From assembly GCF_025464955.1 (NCBI RefSeq), contig NZ_JAODNM010000141.1, positions 1 to 64,000 of the forward strand: 64,000 nt of DNA, read 5' to 3'. The stretch is from Amycolatopsis sp. (GTDB taxonomy: Bacteria > Actinomycetota > Actinomycetes > Mycobacteriales > Pseudonocardiaceae). The translations under genes and the position numbers were made by a program. The notes under the pieces were generated by a model. It ran no database searches. It was not told the origin of the DNA and worked only from the letters and a program-made list of their open reading frames with translations. Positions 24,133 to 32,062 of the stretch are shown in pieces; the first letter of the stretch is position 1, and every line of letters begins with the position of its first letter.

Positions 24133-25223
24133 CCGTCCATGGGACTGTCCACAGGGGATTCGAGTCGGTTCGCGAGGTCTTTGCGGACGTGATTGCCGAC
24201 GCCGCCGGCGGCTGCGCTTTCAGCGTTGTTCGCCGTGGCGAGGTGCTCGTCGGCCTCTGGGGCGGACCTTCCTGGCACGAGGACTCACTGATCGTGCTGT
24301 TCTCCGGGACCAAGGGAATCGTGGCCACGCTGGTGGCGATGCTCGTCGACCGGGACGAGCTCGACCCGGACGAGCGGGTCGCCGTGTACTGGCCGGAGTT
24401 CGCGGCGGCAGGCAAGCAGGACGTGCTACTGAGCCAGGTTCTGTCCCATACGGTCGGACTCCCCTATGTGGACCCGGAGCCCGAAGGCGAGTTCGTGGCA
24501 CTCGACAACGACGTCAACGCGAAGACGCTCGCAGCGCAGAGTCCGTTGTGGACGCCAGGGTCGCGAGTTGCCTACCACGCGCTGACGTATGGGTATCTGC
24601 TCGCCGAGATCCTCCGCCGGGTGACCGGCCGCAGCGTCGGCACGCTGGCGCGGGAGCTGCTCGCCGAACCGTACGGACTGGACCTCCACCTGGGCCTGCC
24701 CACTGCCCTGGACGCCCGGGTCGCGCGGCTGGTGAAGGCGCCGGACTACCGGATCAGCACGTTCCTGCACGACCCCGTCCGGCGGGCGATCGTCGAGCGG
24801 ATGTACCGCGGGATCCTCGACTCCGGCGACCTGCCGAACACGCATGAGTACCGGCGGGCCGAACTCGCCGGTGGTGGGGCGCTCGGCACGGCTCCGGCGA
24901 TGGCGAAGCTCTACGACCTGCTGGCCACCGGCGGCCTGGTCTCGCCGTCAACGCTGGCGACGTCGACCCGCACGTGGTCGGCGGGCCCGGACGTGATCAA
25001 CGACCGGCCGCTGCGGTTCGGGCTCGGCTTCGAACTCGCCGACGACCTCGGCACCTACGGCCCAGCGACGGTCGCGTTCGGACACTCCGGCGCCGGAGGC
25101 GGCCGCCACGGCGCGTGGCCGGACGCGGACCTCGGCTTCTCGTTCACCACGGCCGAACTGCGGTCCGAGGACGCCGACGGCCGCGCCGACCACCTACTCG
25201 CCACCCTCCACCCTCTCGTCTAG
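24129..25223 (+). CDS. Serine hydrolase, beta-lactamase/esterase (EstB-like) family
   Basis: A 364-residue hydrolase of the class C beta-lactamase fold. The S-x-x-K nucleophile motif is S-G-T-K (LFSGTKGIVATLVA, about residue 60), the Y-x-x motif is in YHALTYGYLLAEI, and the third motif is H-S-G (FGHSGAGGGRHGAW). No signal peptide is seen, so it acts inside the cell. The GTG at 24129 overlaps the ATPase stop by four bases (GTGA); the longer frame back to 23877 is only the antiphase of the ATPase. Its place at the end of the carnitine import operon suggests it cleaves an imported ester, perhaps an O-acylcarnitine, before the dehydrogenase acts. Family members are esterases, D-aminopeptidases or lactamases, so this is a hypothesis. 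Confidence 0.85.
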   Translation: MTVHGTVHRGFESVREVFADVIADAAGGCAFSVVRRGEVLVGLWGGPSWHEDSLIVLFSGTKGIVATLVAMLVDRDELDPDERVAVYWPEFAAAGKQDVLLSQVLSHTVGLPYVDPEPEGEFVALDNDVNAKTLAAQSPLWTPGSRVAYHALTYGYLLAEILRRVTGRSVGTLARELLAEPYGLDLHLGLPTALDARVARLVKAPDYRISTFLHDPVRRAIVERMYRGILDSGDLPNTHEYRRAELAGGGALGTAPAMAKLYDLLATGGLVSPSTLATSTRTWSAGPDVINDRPLRFGLGFELADDLGTYGPATVAFGHSGAGGGRHGAWPDADLGFSFTTAELRSEDADGRADHLLATLHPLV

Positions 25224-25235
25224 CGACCACCAACT

Positions 25236-25301
25236 CCGCAACTCGACGGCGAGTTGCGGTGCTTAGGGCTGGCAACTATCGCAACTCGACGGCGAGTTGC
25301 G
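25236..25301. repeat. Two palindromic intergenic repeats (CAACTCG family)
   Basis: Two copies lie 22 bases apart downstream of the serine hydrolase. Copy one has 10-base perfect arms, CCGCAACTCG and CGAGTTGCGG, around ACGG (25236-25259). Copy two has nine-base perfect arms with the same ACGG centre (25280-25301). The same palindrome recurs at 1933-1956, 35766-35787, 41414-41435 and 41456-41479, always between genes. A terminator role here is likely, since both flanking genes are on the plus strand. Confidence 0.75.
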
Positions 25302-25358
25302 AAGGACGAGCAATGGTGAGCACACGCGCGCATTGCATGGCGGGGGTCATTATGAGGT

Positions 25359-26183
25359 ATGCGCGGTCCGGTGTGGTGGCGCGGGCTCAGCCCGCGAAGG
25401 CGCCTCCTTCTCGGCGGAGTCGCGGCCGTGCTGGTGGCTGCCGGGGTCGTCTCGACCGTGCTGTCGCTGGGCGGCAACGATCTCCCCGACGCCGGTCGGC
25501 CCGCGCAGGACCAGCTCGGCCCGGTGCTGCTGGTGCCCGGCTATGGCGGAGGCCAAGGCGGGCTCGACGCACTGGCTGGCAAGCTGCGCAACGCCGGCCG
25601 AGACGCGCAGGTCCTGACTCTGCCCGGTGACGGCACCGGTGACCTCCTGGCGCAGGTCGACGTCCTCTCCGGCGCCGTCGCGGCCGCGTACGCCCACGGC
25701 GCGCCGTCCGTCGACGTCATCGGGTACTCGGCGGGCGGGGTCGTCGTGCGGCTCTGGGTGGCCAGGTCCGGCGGCGATCATCAGGCCCGGCGGGTCGTCA
25801 CACTCGGCTCCCCGCTGCACGGCGCGAAGATCGCCGCCGTCGGAAGCGCGCTCGTCCCGGGCGCGTGTCCGGTGGCGTGTCGGGAACTCGCGCCCGGCAG
25901 CGCGCTGCTCCGGACGGTCGAAGACCAGCCCGTGCCTGGCGGGTTGCCGTGGCTGTCCCTCTGGACCGAGGACGATCAGACGGTGACACCGCCGGACTCC
26001 GCCCGCCTCGACGGCGCTGTCAACGTTCCGCTGCAGCAGGTCTGCGCCGATTCCCGCGCGCAGCACGGCGACCTCCCCACCGACGCGGCCGTCACCGGCC
26101 TGGTCCTGCGAGCCCTCGGAACCGCCCCGCTCACCCCGCCCACCGCCGCCGACTGCACCACCCTCCGCGCCGGCGGCGACTAG
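25359..26183 (+). CDS. Secreted or membrane-anchored alpha/beta hydrolase (lipase-like)
   Basis: A 274-residue protein with an N-terminal hydrophobic segment (RRRLLLGGVAAVLVAAGVV, about 13-31), so it is exported or anchored. The alpha/beta hydrolase core begins at PVLLVPGYGGG, with the nucleophile elbow G-Y-S-A-G-G (near residue 125) and a candidate acid in the EDDQTVTP stretch. This resembles bacterial triacylglycerol lipases of the LipB/EstA type (lipase class 2). The catalytic His near the C-terminus may be in the R-A-Q-H-G-D-L stretch. Three Cys pairs could form disulfides. Start is ATG at 25359 with a GAGGT site very close to it. Confidence 0.8.
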   Translation: MRGPVWWRGLSPRRRLLLGGVAAVLVAAGVVSTVLSLGGNDLPDAGRPAQDQLGPVLLVPGYGGGQGGLDALAGKLRNAGRDAQVLTLPGDGTGDLLAQVDVLSGAVAAAYAHGAPSVDVIGYSAGGVVVRLWVARSGGDHQARRVVTLGSPLHGAKIAAVGSALVPGACPVACRELAPGSALLRTVEDQPVPGGLPWLSLWTEDDQTVTPPDSARLDGAVNVPLQQVCADSRAQHGDLPTDAAVTGLVLRALGTAPLTPPTAADCTTLRAGGD

Positions 26184-26185
26184 GA

Positions 26186-26231
26186 CTCGTGAACGTTCCA
26201 GCCGGTTCTCACGCGCCGGAACGCTCACGAG
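26186..26231. terminator. Bidirectional terminator hairpin
   Basis: Arms CTCGTGAACGTTCC (26186-26199) and GGAACGCTCACGAG (26218-26231) match at 13 of 14 positions around an 18-base loop. The hairpin lies between the convergent lipase-like and GGDEF genes and overlaps the last codons of the latter. Confidence 0.65.
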
Positions 26232-27484
26232 CCCGTGATCATGACGACTTTGTTGCGTCCACTGGTTTTCGCGGTGAGCAGCGCCGAGTCCGCGGTCAGC
26301 AGCAGCCGTTCCAGAGTGGTCCCGTGCGTGGGATACACCGCGACGCCGATGCACGCGCTCAGCCCGGTGATGGTGGTGTCCCCGGTACCGGTGGGCGCGG
26401 TGACTTCCAGTTCGCTGACCCGGTGCCGCAGCCGTTCGGCGGTCGTGACGATCTGCTCGGCGTGGGCGTCCGGGATCAGCACGGCGAACTCCTCGCCACC
26501 GAAGCGGCCGGCGCAGTCGTAGTCGCGGATCTCGCTGGTCAGCAGCCCGGCGACGGCACGCAGAACCTCGTCCCCGGCCAGATGCCCGTGGGTGTCGTTG
26601 ACCAACTTGAAATGGTCGAGGTCCACCATCAGCACCCCGAAGCTGGAGTGCTGCCGCCCGGCGCGCGACAGTTCGGCGGCGGCGACGTCGTGCCAGGCGG
26701 ACGCGTTGAGCAGGCCGGTCTTGCGGTCGGTGATCGCCAGCTCTTCGAGTTGCTTCACCAAAACGGCCCGATGCAACACGAGAAGCGGCGGCATGACCAC
26801 CACGGCGAGGTAGGGCGCGAGGGTGAGCATGAACGCGGTCATGATGCCAAGGCACAGGGTCGCGATCTCCAGCGCGTAGTCCGCCCAGGCGATCGCGATG
26901 TGATGCGGTTTGCCGTGCAAGGCCGCGGCGGCGGTCACCAGCGCACCGTTGACGGCGAGGTAGACGAGCGCGCCGACGCCCAGCATCATCGCGGTGTTCG
27001 GCAAAGCCCAGTCGGCAGGGTGCGAGGTCACCGCGCGTGAGGTCACGGCGGCGGTCGCGTACGCGCTGAGCACGATGATCGCGGTCGAGAACAGCACCCG
27101 GTGCGCCGGGCGCGTCCCCAGCTTGCGCCACACCCGCAACCAGAGGTGCGCGTAGACGACGATGATCAAGGCCCCGGCAGCACTCGGCGGCAGCAGGATG
27201 ACCGCGGCGTAGCACCAGACCGTCGTCATGTTGACGTGCGGCGCGTTCGTGATCAGCCGCCGGGCTTCCTCGAGCGCGCGGCTGAGTTCCGCCTGCACCA
27301 GCGCCAGCGCGACGAGCACCCCGAACAGCTTCCACTGGTGAGCGTCCACGTGGTCGCGGCCGGCGAAAAAAACCGTGAGCGCGACCGCGACCGTGTCGAT
27401 CAGGAGGAAGTACGCGACCAGGGCGGGCGGCTGTCGCCACAAAGCCCACTGGCGCGGACGGGCGCCCGGCGAAACTGTCACCAC
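26225..27484 (-). CDS. Membrane diguanylate cyclase (GGDEF domain)
   Basis: About 419 residues. The N-terminal half has about seven hydrophobic segments without a recognised sensor fold. The C-terminal domain begins at A-I-T-D-x-x-T-G-L-L-N and carries the active-site motif G-G-E-E-F. An R-x-x-D inhibition site (RDYD) sits exactly five residues before it. Both elements are intact, so it should make cyclic di-GMP and be product-inhibited. In actinomycetes c-di-GMP controls development through BldD. No EAL or HD-GYP domain is present. The GTG at 27484 was preferred because of the AGGTGGAA site; the frame opens at 27511. Confidence 0.85.
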   Translation of the reverse strand: MVTVSPGARPRQWALWRQPPALVAYFLLIDTVAVALTVFFAGRDHVDAHQWKLFGVLVALALVQAELSRALEEARRLITNAPHVNMTTVWCYAAVILLPPSAAGALIIVVYAHLWLRVWRKLGTRPAHRVLFSTAIIVLSAYATAAVTSRAVTSHPADWALPNTAMMLGVGALVYLAVNGALVTAAAALHGKPHHIAIAWADYALEIATLCLGIMTAFMLTLAPYLAVVVMPPLLVLHRAVLVKQLEELAITDRKTGLLNASAWHDVAAAELSRAGRQHSSFGVLMVDLDHFKLVNDTHGHLAGDEVLRAVAGLLTSEIRDYDCAGRFGGEEFAVLIPDAHAEQIVTTAERLRHRVSELEVTAPTGTGDTTITGLSACIGVAVYPTHGTTLERLLLTADSALLTAKTSGRNKVVMITGS

Positions 27485-27610
27485 GAGTGTTCCACCTGCT
27501 TTCTCTCCCACCGGCCGGACTTGGCGGGCCCGCGGCCCGCGCTACCATGAGATTTCTATCAGTCGATCCGGCGGGAGGCGCGGCCATGCGTGGAATCGAG
27601 TACTGAGTCA

Positions 27611-27690
27611 CAGTTCGGCACAATCCCAGTTCGGCACTATCCCAGTTGGACACTGTCCAAGTCCGACACTGTCCAAGTTCACCACTAGCG
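27611..27690. repeat. Tandem 16-base repeat, about 4.5 copies
   Basis: Four consecutive 16-base units, then a degraded fifth: CAGTTCGGCACAATCC, CAGTTCGGCACTATCC, CAGTTGGACACTGTCC, AAGTCCGACACTGTCC, then AAGTTCACC. They lie between the divergently oriented ends of the GGDEF start region and the MFS stop. The repeat runs into the last bases of the MFS gene. Several units contain the near-palindrome GGACA-CTGTCC, so a binding-site array is possible. Confidence 0.7.
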
Positions 27691-28908
27691 GCGATCAAGA
27701 ACCGGTCGGGGGTCGGCGGTGGCACGGTTCCAAGCCACCGCCGCCGGGATCGCGAGCACCAGCCCCACCGCTCCGGCGACGGCGACCGTGTTCGACACGC
27801 CGATCCGCTCAGCAAGGAACCCGGCGCCGAGCGCACCGATCCCTTGCAGCGTCAGCACTCCCGAGTTGAGCAGGCCCATCACCTGCGCGCGTCCGTCGGC
27901 CGGGGTCATCGTCCCGAACGACGCGCCGACCTGTACCTGGTAGGCGGTGAAGATCCCGCTGAGGACCAGGGCCGCCACGATGGCGGGCAGCGAAGGCTTC
28001 AGCGCGCACACCATGAGCGTGAGTCCGGCCGCTCCCGCGAGTACTCCGGTCGCGCGTGACCGATCGGCCGGACGGACGAACCGCGTGAACAACCACGCGC
28101 CCAGCGCGAGCCCCGCGGCCGGCGCGGCCATGATCAGCCCGACAGTGCCGGCGGGCGCGTGCAGCTCCGCGACCCACGCCACGGCCAGTCCTTCCGGGGC
28201 GATGTAGACCCCGGCCAACATCGCCAGGACGAACAGCGGCCGCAGCCCCGGAATGCCGGCGATCAGTCCGGCCCCACGCCGTGACGAGGCCCAGAAAGAC
28301 CGTCGTGCGGCCGGATCCTGCGGCGCCGGACGCTTCGGCACGCCGGTCAGCACCAGCAGTGCCGACACCGCGAACGTGACGGCGTCGGCGGCCAGCGCCG
28401 GACGCGAACCGAGCACACCGACCGCCACCCCGCCGACGGCGAACCCGAGCAGCTGGGCGACCTGGATCGTGACGGCACGCACCGCGAGTCCGCCGACGTA
28501 CGCCTCGCCGCTGAGGACCTCGGGAAGCAGCGCGAGCCGAGCGGCCTTGAACGGACCACCGACCATCGCCACCCCGGCCATCGCGGTACACACGATCCAC
28601 AGCGGCATTCCAGGCACCGCCATCAAGCTGACCAGCACCACCGAAACCAGATCGCAGACGATCATGACCTCGCGGCGGGCGAACCGATCGGCCAAACCCG
28701 AGAGCAGCGCGGCGCCGAGGAACGACGGCGTGTAGCTCAACCCGAAGGTCAGAGCCGCCAATGCGGCGGAGTCCGTCTGGGCGAACACAAGTACGGTGAG
28801 GGCGACCCTGGCCAGCTGGTCGCCGATCTGCGAAACCGCTTCGGCGGCCCACAACGCCCGGAACTCGCGAACCGCCCACGCCGCGCCGAATCCTGTTTGC
28901 CGCACCAC
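27685..28908 (-). CDS. MFS transporter
   Basis: About 407 residues and 12 hydrophobic segments. The N-terminal R-E-F-R-A-L-W-A-A-E-A-V-S-Q-I-G-D-Q sequence and the loop L-A-D-R-F-A-R-R-E-V (2-3 loop) are typical of MFS_3-type actinomycete exporters (enterobactin-exporter-like, DHA3 group). The GTG at 28908 is preferred: a GGGGGAG site lies about seven bases upstream, and the residues before it in the longer frame (to 28992) do not look like a transporter start. The substrate is unknown. It is not close enough to the siderophore cluster to link it, although the family includes siderophore exporters. Confidence 0.8.
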   Translation of the reverse strand: MVRQTGFGAAWAVREFRALWAAEAVSQIGDQLARVALTVLVFAQTDSAALAALTFGLSYTPSFLGAALLSGLADRFARREVMIVCDLVSVVLVSLMAVPGMPLWIVCTAMAGVAMVGGPFKAARLALLPEVLSGEAYVGGLAVRAVTIQVAQLLGFAVGGVAVGVLGSRPALAADAVTFAVSALLVLTGVPKRPAPQDPAARRSFWASSRRGAGLIAGIPGLRPLFVLAMLAGVYIAPEGLAVAWVAELHAPAGTVGLIMAAPAAGLALGAWLFTRFVRPADRSRATGVLAGAAGLTLMVCALKPSLPAIVAALVLSGIFTAYQVQVGASFGTMTPADGRAQVMGLLNSGVLTLQGIGALGAGFLAERIGVSNTVAVAGAVGLVLAIPAAVAWNRATADPRPVLDRR

Positions 28909-29097
28909 GAACACGCTCCCCCGGCAAGCGACCTGATGTCGGTCTACGTACTCCCTCGACCCCGTAGCGTAACCGAATTCGGGCGCCGTCATGGGCGTTT
29001 CGCCGACCCGGCACCAGCTCGTAATGGGTCGATCGCGGTGCGCTAGGCGAGTTGGCCTAACCCGGCTCGCCAGTGGCGGATCAGCGTTCCGCCGGTA

Positions 29098-29925
29098 CTA
29101 GCTCGTGATGTCCTTCGTAGCGAAGTTCGCCCAGGCCGCGCCGAAGAACACCACGATGTAGCCGGCCTGCAGCAGCAACCCGCTGTCGATGTTGCGGAAG
29201 AACACCGGGTCGCGGAAGAAGTCGATCCACGAAAGCCAGTAGTGCGTGGGCAGGTACGGCTTGATCGACGCCGCCGCGTCCAGCGTTTCGAGTACCGAAC
29301 TGGTGATGAGAACGGCGAGTCCGCCCAGCGCGGCGCCGAGCGCGGACTCGGTCAGCGTCGACAGGAATAGCACGATCGCGCCGAACCCGAGCATCGACAC
29401 CACGACGTAGCCGACGGCACCGAGCAGCCGCAGGGTCAGGTCGCTCGAGTCGAGAGAGGCACCGGACAACGACGTCACCCCACCCGGCTGGCCGACGGCC
29501 GCCGCGGAAGTCCCGAACAGCGCGGTGCCGATCCCCAGCGAGGTCAGCACCACCAGCAGCACCGCGACCAGGACGAACACCGCCAGCGACACCATTTTGG
29601 CGCTCAGCAGCCGGGTCCGGCCGACCGGCCGCACCAGCAGGTACCGCAGCATCCCGCCGGACGCCTCGCCCGCGATCGCGTCGCCGGCGACCACCGCGAC
29701 CGACACCGGCAGGAAGATCGGCAGCACCAGGGCCAGCGCCGCGGCCGGGTAGAGCGAACCGTCGGAAACCACCGCGGACAGGAAAGCCCCGCCCTGGCCA
29801 GGTGGCGGCGCGAAGTCTGCGGTGGCGAGGAAGACCGCGACGATCGCCGGCAGCAGGCACAACAGGAACAGACTCACCCAGACCCGCGGCCGCAGCAGCA
29901 GTTTCCGCAGCTCGACGGCGATCAC
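29098..29925 (-). CDS. ABC-2 type transporter permease
   Basis: A 275-residue integral membrane protein of the ABC-2 type with about six helices. The N-terminus (ELRKLLLRPRVWVSLFLLCLLPAIVAVF) and the R-Y-L-L-V-R-P-V-G-R loop after helix 2 are common in actinomycete exporters. It overlaps the ATPase gene by four bases and is the last gene of the three-gene unit. The exported compound is unknown; neighbouring genes do not reveal it. Confidence 0.85.
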   Translation of the reverse strand: MIAVELRKLLLRPRVWVSLFLLCLLPAIVAVFLATADFAPPPGQGGAFLSAVVSDGSLYPAAALALVLPIFLPVSVAVVAGDAIAGEASGGMLRYLLVRPVGRTRLLSAKMVSLAVFVLVAVLLVVLTSLGIGTALFGTSAAAVGQPGGVTSLSGASLDSSDLTLRLLGAVGYVVVSMLGFGAIVLFLSTLTESALGAALGGLAVLITSSVLETLDAAASIKPYLPTHYWLSWIDFFRDPVFFRNIDSGLLLQAGYIVVFFGAAWANFATKDITS

Positions 29926-30836
29926 GACGGGCTCCCGTCATGCCGGTCGGACCCCGTGCCCGTCACCGAGAGCACGATCTGTTCGAGCGAACGCCGCTCC
30001 GCGCTGATCGAGGACACCCGGATCCCCGAGCCGACCAGCCACGCGTTGAGCCCGGCGGCGTCGGGATGGCGGATGACCAGCCGCTCGCCATCGCGGTGTT
30101 CGAGCTGTCCGTCGAGCAGCGACACGGCGTGGGCCGCGTCCGGGGTGTCCACGAGCACCCGCCCGGTTGGGGCTCGCATGTCGTCGACCCGGTCCTCGAG
30201 AACCAGCCGTCCGCGGTCGACGACGCCGATCCGGGTGCACAGTTGTTCCACCTCGGCGAGCAGGTGACTCGACAGGAACACCGTCGTACCGCCTTCGTTC
30301 AGCGCGATGAGCAGTTCGCGGATCTCCTTGATGCCCTGGGGATCGAGGCCGTTCGTGGGCTCGTCGAGGATGAGCAGGCGCGGTTTGCGCAGGAGCGCGG
30401 CGGCGATCCCGAGCCGCTGGCGCATGCCGAGCGAGTACGCCTTCACCGGCCGCCGGTCGACACCGCCCAGGCCGACCTGTTCGAGCGCCTCGCCGACCCG
30501 CGTGCGGCGCGTCCGCACCGAACCGCCGCGCCCGGCGGCGTCGAGCAGGGCCAGGTTGCGGCGTCCGGACAGGTGCCGGTACGCCGCCGGCCCTTCGACC
30601 AGCGCCCCGACTTCGGGCAGGATTTCGGCGACCCGTTTCGGCACCGGCTTTCCGAGCACGGTGATCTCGCCGCTGGTGGCGTAGACCAGGCCGAGCAGCA
30701 TCCGCACGAGCGTCGTCTTCCCCGACCCGTTGGGCCCGAGGAACCCGTACCGGTCGCCCTCCTCGACGTCGAGATCCACCGAGTCGACGGCGACCGTGCG
30801 GCCGTACCGCTTCGTCACTGCGCGGGTCTCGATCAT
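29922..30836 (-). CDS. ABC transporter ATP-binding protein (ABC-2 exporter)
   Basis: A 304-residue ATPase: Walker A GPNGSGKTT (about 35-43), signature S-L-G-M-R-Q-R, Walker B LLILDEPTNGLD and H-loop in FLSSHLLAEV. The S-L-G-M-R-Q-R signature is characteristic of the DrrA/CcmA class of exporters. The ~80-residue C-terminal extension is also typical. It overlaps the RseB/LolA-like gene upstream and the permease downstream by four bases each. The system could be for drug, lipid or peptide export. Confidence 0.9.
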   Translation of the reverse strand: MIETRAVTKRYGRTVAVDSVDLDVEEGDRYGFLGPNGSGKTTLVRMLLGLVYATSGEITVLGKPVPKRVAEILPEVGALVEGPAAYRHLSGRRNLALLDAAGRGGSVRTRRTRVGEALEQVGLGGVDRRPVKAYSLGMRQRLGIAAALLRKPRLLILDEPTNGLDPQGIKEIRELLIALNEGGTTVFLSSHLLAEVEQLCTRIGVVDRGRLVLEDRVDDMRAPTGRVLVDTPDAAHAVSLLDGQLEHRDGERLVIRHPDAAGLNAWLVGSGIRVSSISAERRSLEQIVLSVTGTGSDRHDGSPS

Positions 30837-31969
30837 CGGCCTCTCCTGGGCAGGGTGGTCAGGGCGCCGGCGGCGGCCTGCAAGACCGAGGGATCGACCA
30901 ACCCGGCGAGCACGTACGCCCGGCGGGAGAACATCGGGCGTACCACGAGCAAGGACAGGGGCGGAATCGACTTCGCCACCGCGGTCCCCCGAGCGAGTTT
31001 GATGCTCGCTGCGCCGGCCTTCGTCGCCGCGTCCGCGGCCTGGGCGCCGACGTCTCCGGGTACGGCAGCCACCACGAACGACGAGAGCCCGGTGCCGTAG
31101 AGACCGACTCCCCTGATGCCGCCCAGTTCGGTCGTCCGCAGGTCCCGCCCGGCCAGCTGGGCAGGCAACGTCGCCTGGCCCAGCGCGCCGAGGGCCTTCG
31201 CGACGTCCGGGGCCGACGTGACGACGAACCCGCTACCCGGCACTGGGTTCGGCGCCTCGGCGGGAATGGTGGGCGTGGTCAGGTCGACCTCCTCGAAAGC
31301 GGTGGTGAGCACGGGCGAGGTTTGGCCGCGGGCGGACAGTTCGACCCGTAGCGGGAGCCCGGTCGCCGGGTCTGCCCAGATATCGACCGTGCCGACCGTG
31401 GTGTCCGGGTCGCGCGGGGTGAGCCGAACTCCGGCGGCCGCGATCCCGGCGATCCGGCGGCCGGGCAGCGCGGTGACCGGGTCGCCCGGAGCGTCGGCCA
31501 GTATTCGGCGGGCCAGGTCGGGCGGCAGCAGGTCTCCCGCCTGGGGGAGGCGGACCGGCGGGTCCCCGATGAGTTCGGTCAGCTGGTTCGCGGCGTAGTC
31601 CCAGGTGTACTCGGCGTCGGGCAGCCGGTAGACGTCGCGCTCGCTGCCGACGGTGAGGACGTCGACGCGGGACCGGTCCGGCGCGGTGTACCACGCGCGC
31701 ATGCGGGTCGTGCCGTTGAACAGCGACGTGACGTCGCCGAGCTTCGGGAGGTCGGGCAGCCCCAGCGAGCCGGTGCTCTCGGCGTAACCCTGGTACGGCT
31801 GCGACGCCGAACGCGCAATCAGATCACGCAGGCGCGCCGGGTCCGCCGAGCCGCCGCCCGGGGCGAGTGCCGCGACGAGCGCAGGCACGGCGAGCAGGAG
31901 GGCGGTCACCATGCCGACCAACACCCATCTGCGCCGCTTGTCGCGTCGCACTACCGACACCGTCACCAC
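30833..31969 (-). CDS. Membrane-anchored LolA/RseB-like protein
   Basis: About 378 residues. An N-terminal hydrophobic anchor (WVLVGMVTALLLAVPALVAALAP) follows a basic RRDKRRR. The exported part resembles the LolA/RseB lipoprotein-carrier fold found in actinomycete outer-surface proteins: S-x-x-Y-x-G-x-A-E-S-x-G near its start, then M-R-A-W-Y-x-x-P-D-R-x-R-V-D-V and the W-x-x-P-x-T-G-L-P-L-R-V-E motif. The C-terminal ~100 residues form a separate domain. Its gene overlaps that of the ABC ATPase by four bases, so it probably handles or senses a lipid or lipoprotein on the outside for that exporter. The start is a GTG at 31969; three nearby GTGs are alternatives. Confidence 0.7.
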   Translation of the reverse strand: MVTVSVVRRDKRRRWVLVGMVTALLLAVPALVAALAPGGGSADPARLRDLIARSASQPYQGYAESTGSLGLPDLPKLGDVTSLFNGTTRMRAWYTAPDRSRVDVLTVGSERDVYRLPDAEYTWDYAANQLTELIGDPPVRLPQAGDLLPPDLARRILADAPGDPVTALPGRRIAGIAAAGVRLTPRDPDTTVGTVDIWADPATGLPLRVELSARGQTSPVLTTAFEEVDLTTPTIPAEAPNPVPGSGFVVTSAPDVAKALGALGQATLPAQLAGRDLRTTELGGIRGVGLYGTGLSSFVVAAVPGDVGAQAADAATKAGAASIKLARGTAVAKSIPPLSLLVVRPMFSRRAYVLAGLVDPSVLQAAAGALTTLPRRGR

Positions 31970-32062
31970 CAATCTGCCCGCTGTCCCCTTTCTACGCCGC
32001 GCGACGGCGAACCGTGCCTGTCGAATTCTTACCGATCCAGAACGCATCACTAAGGTGAGTCC

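Noticed and set aside
25350..27836. Minus-strand ORF of 828 codons
   Set aside because: It spans the antisense of the lipase-like gene and the wrong frame of the GGDEF gene. The composition is Arg-rich with no domain.
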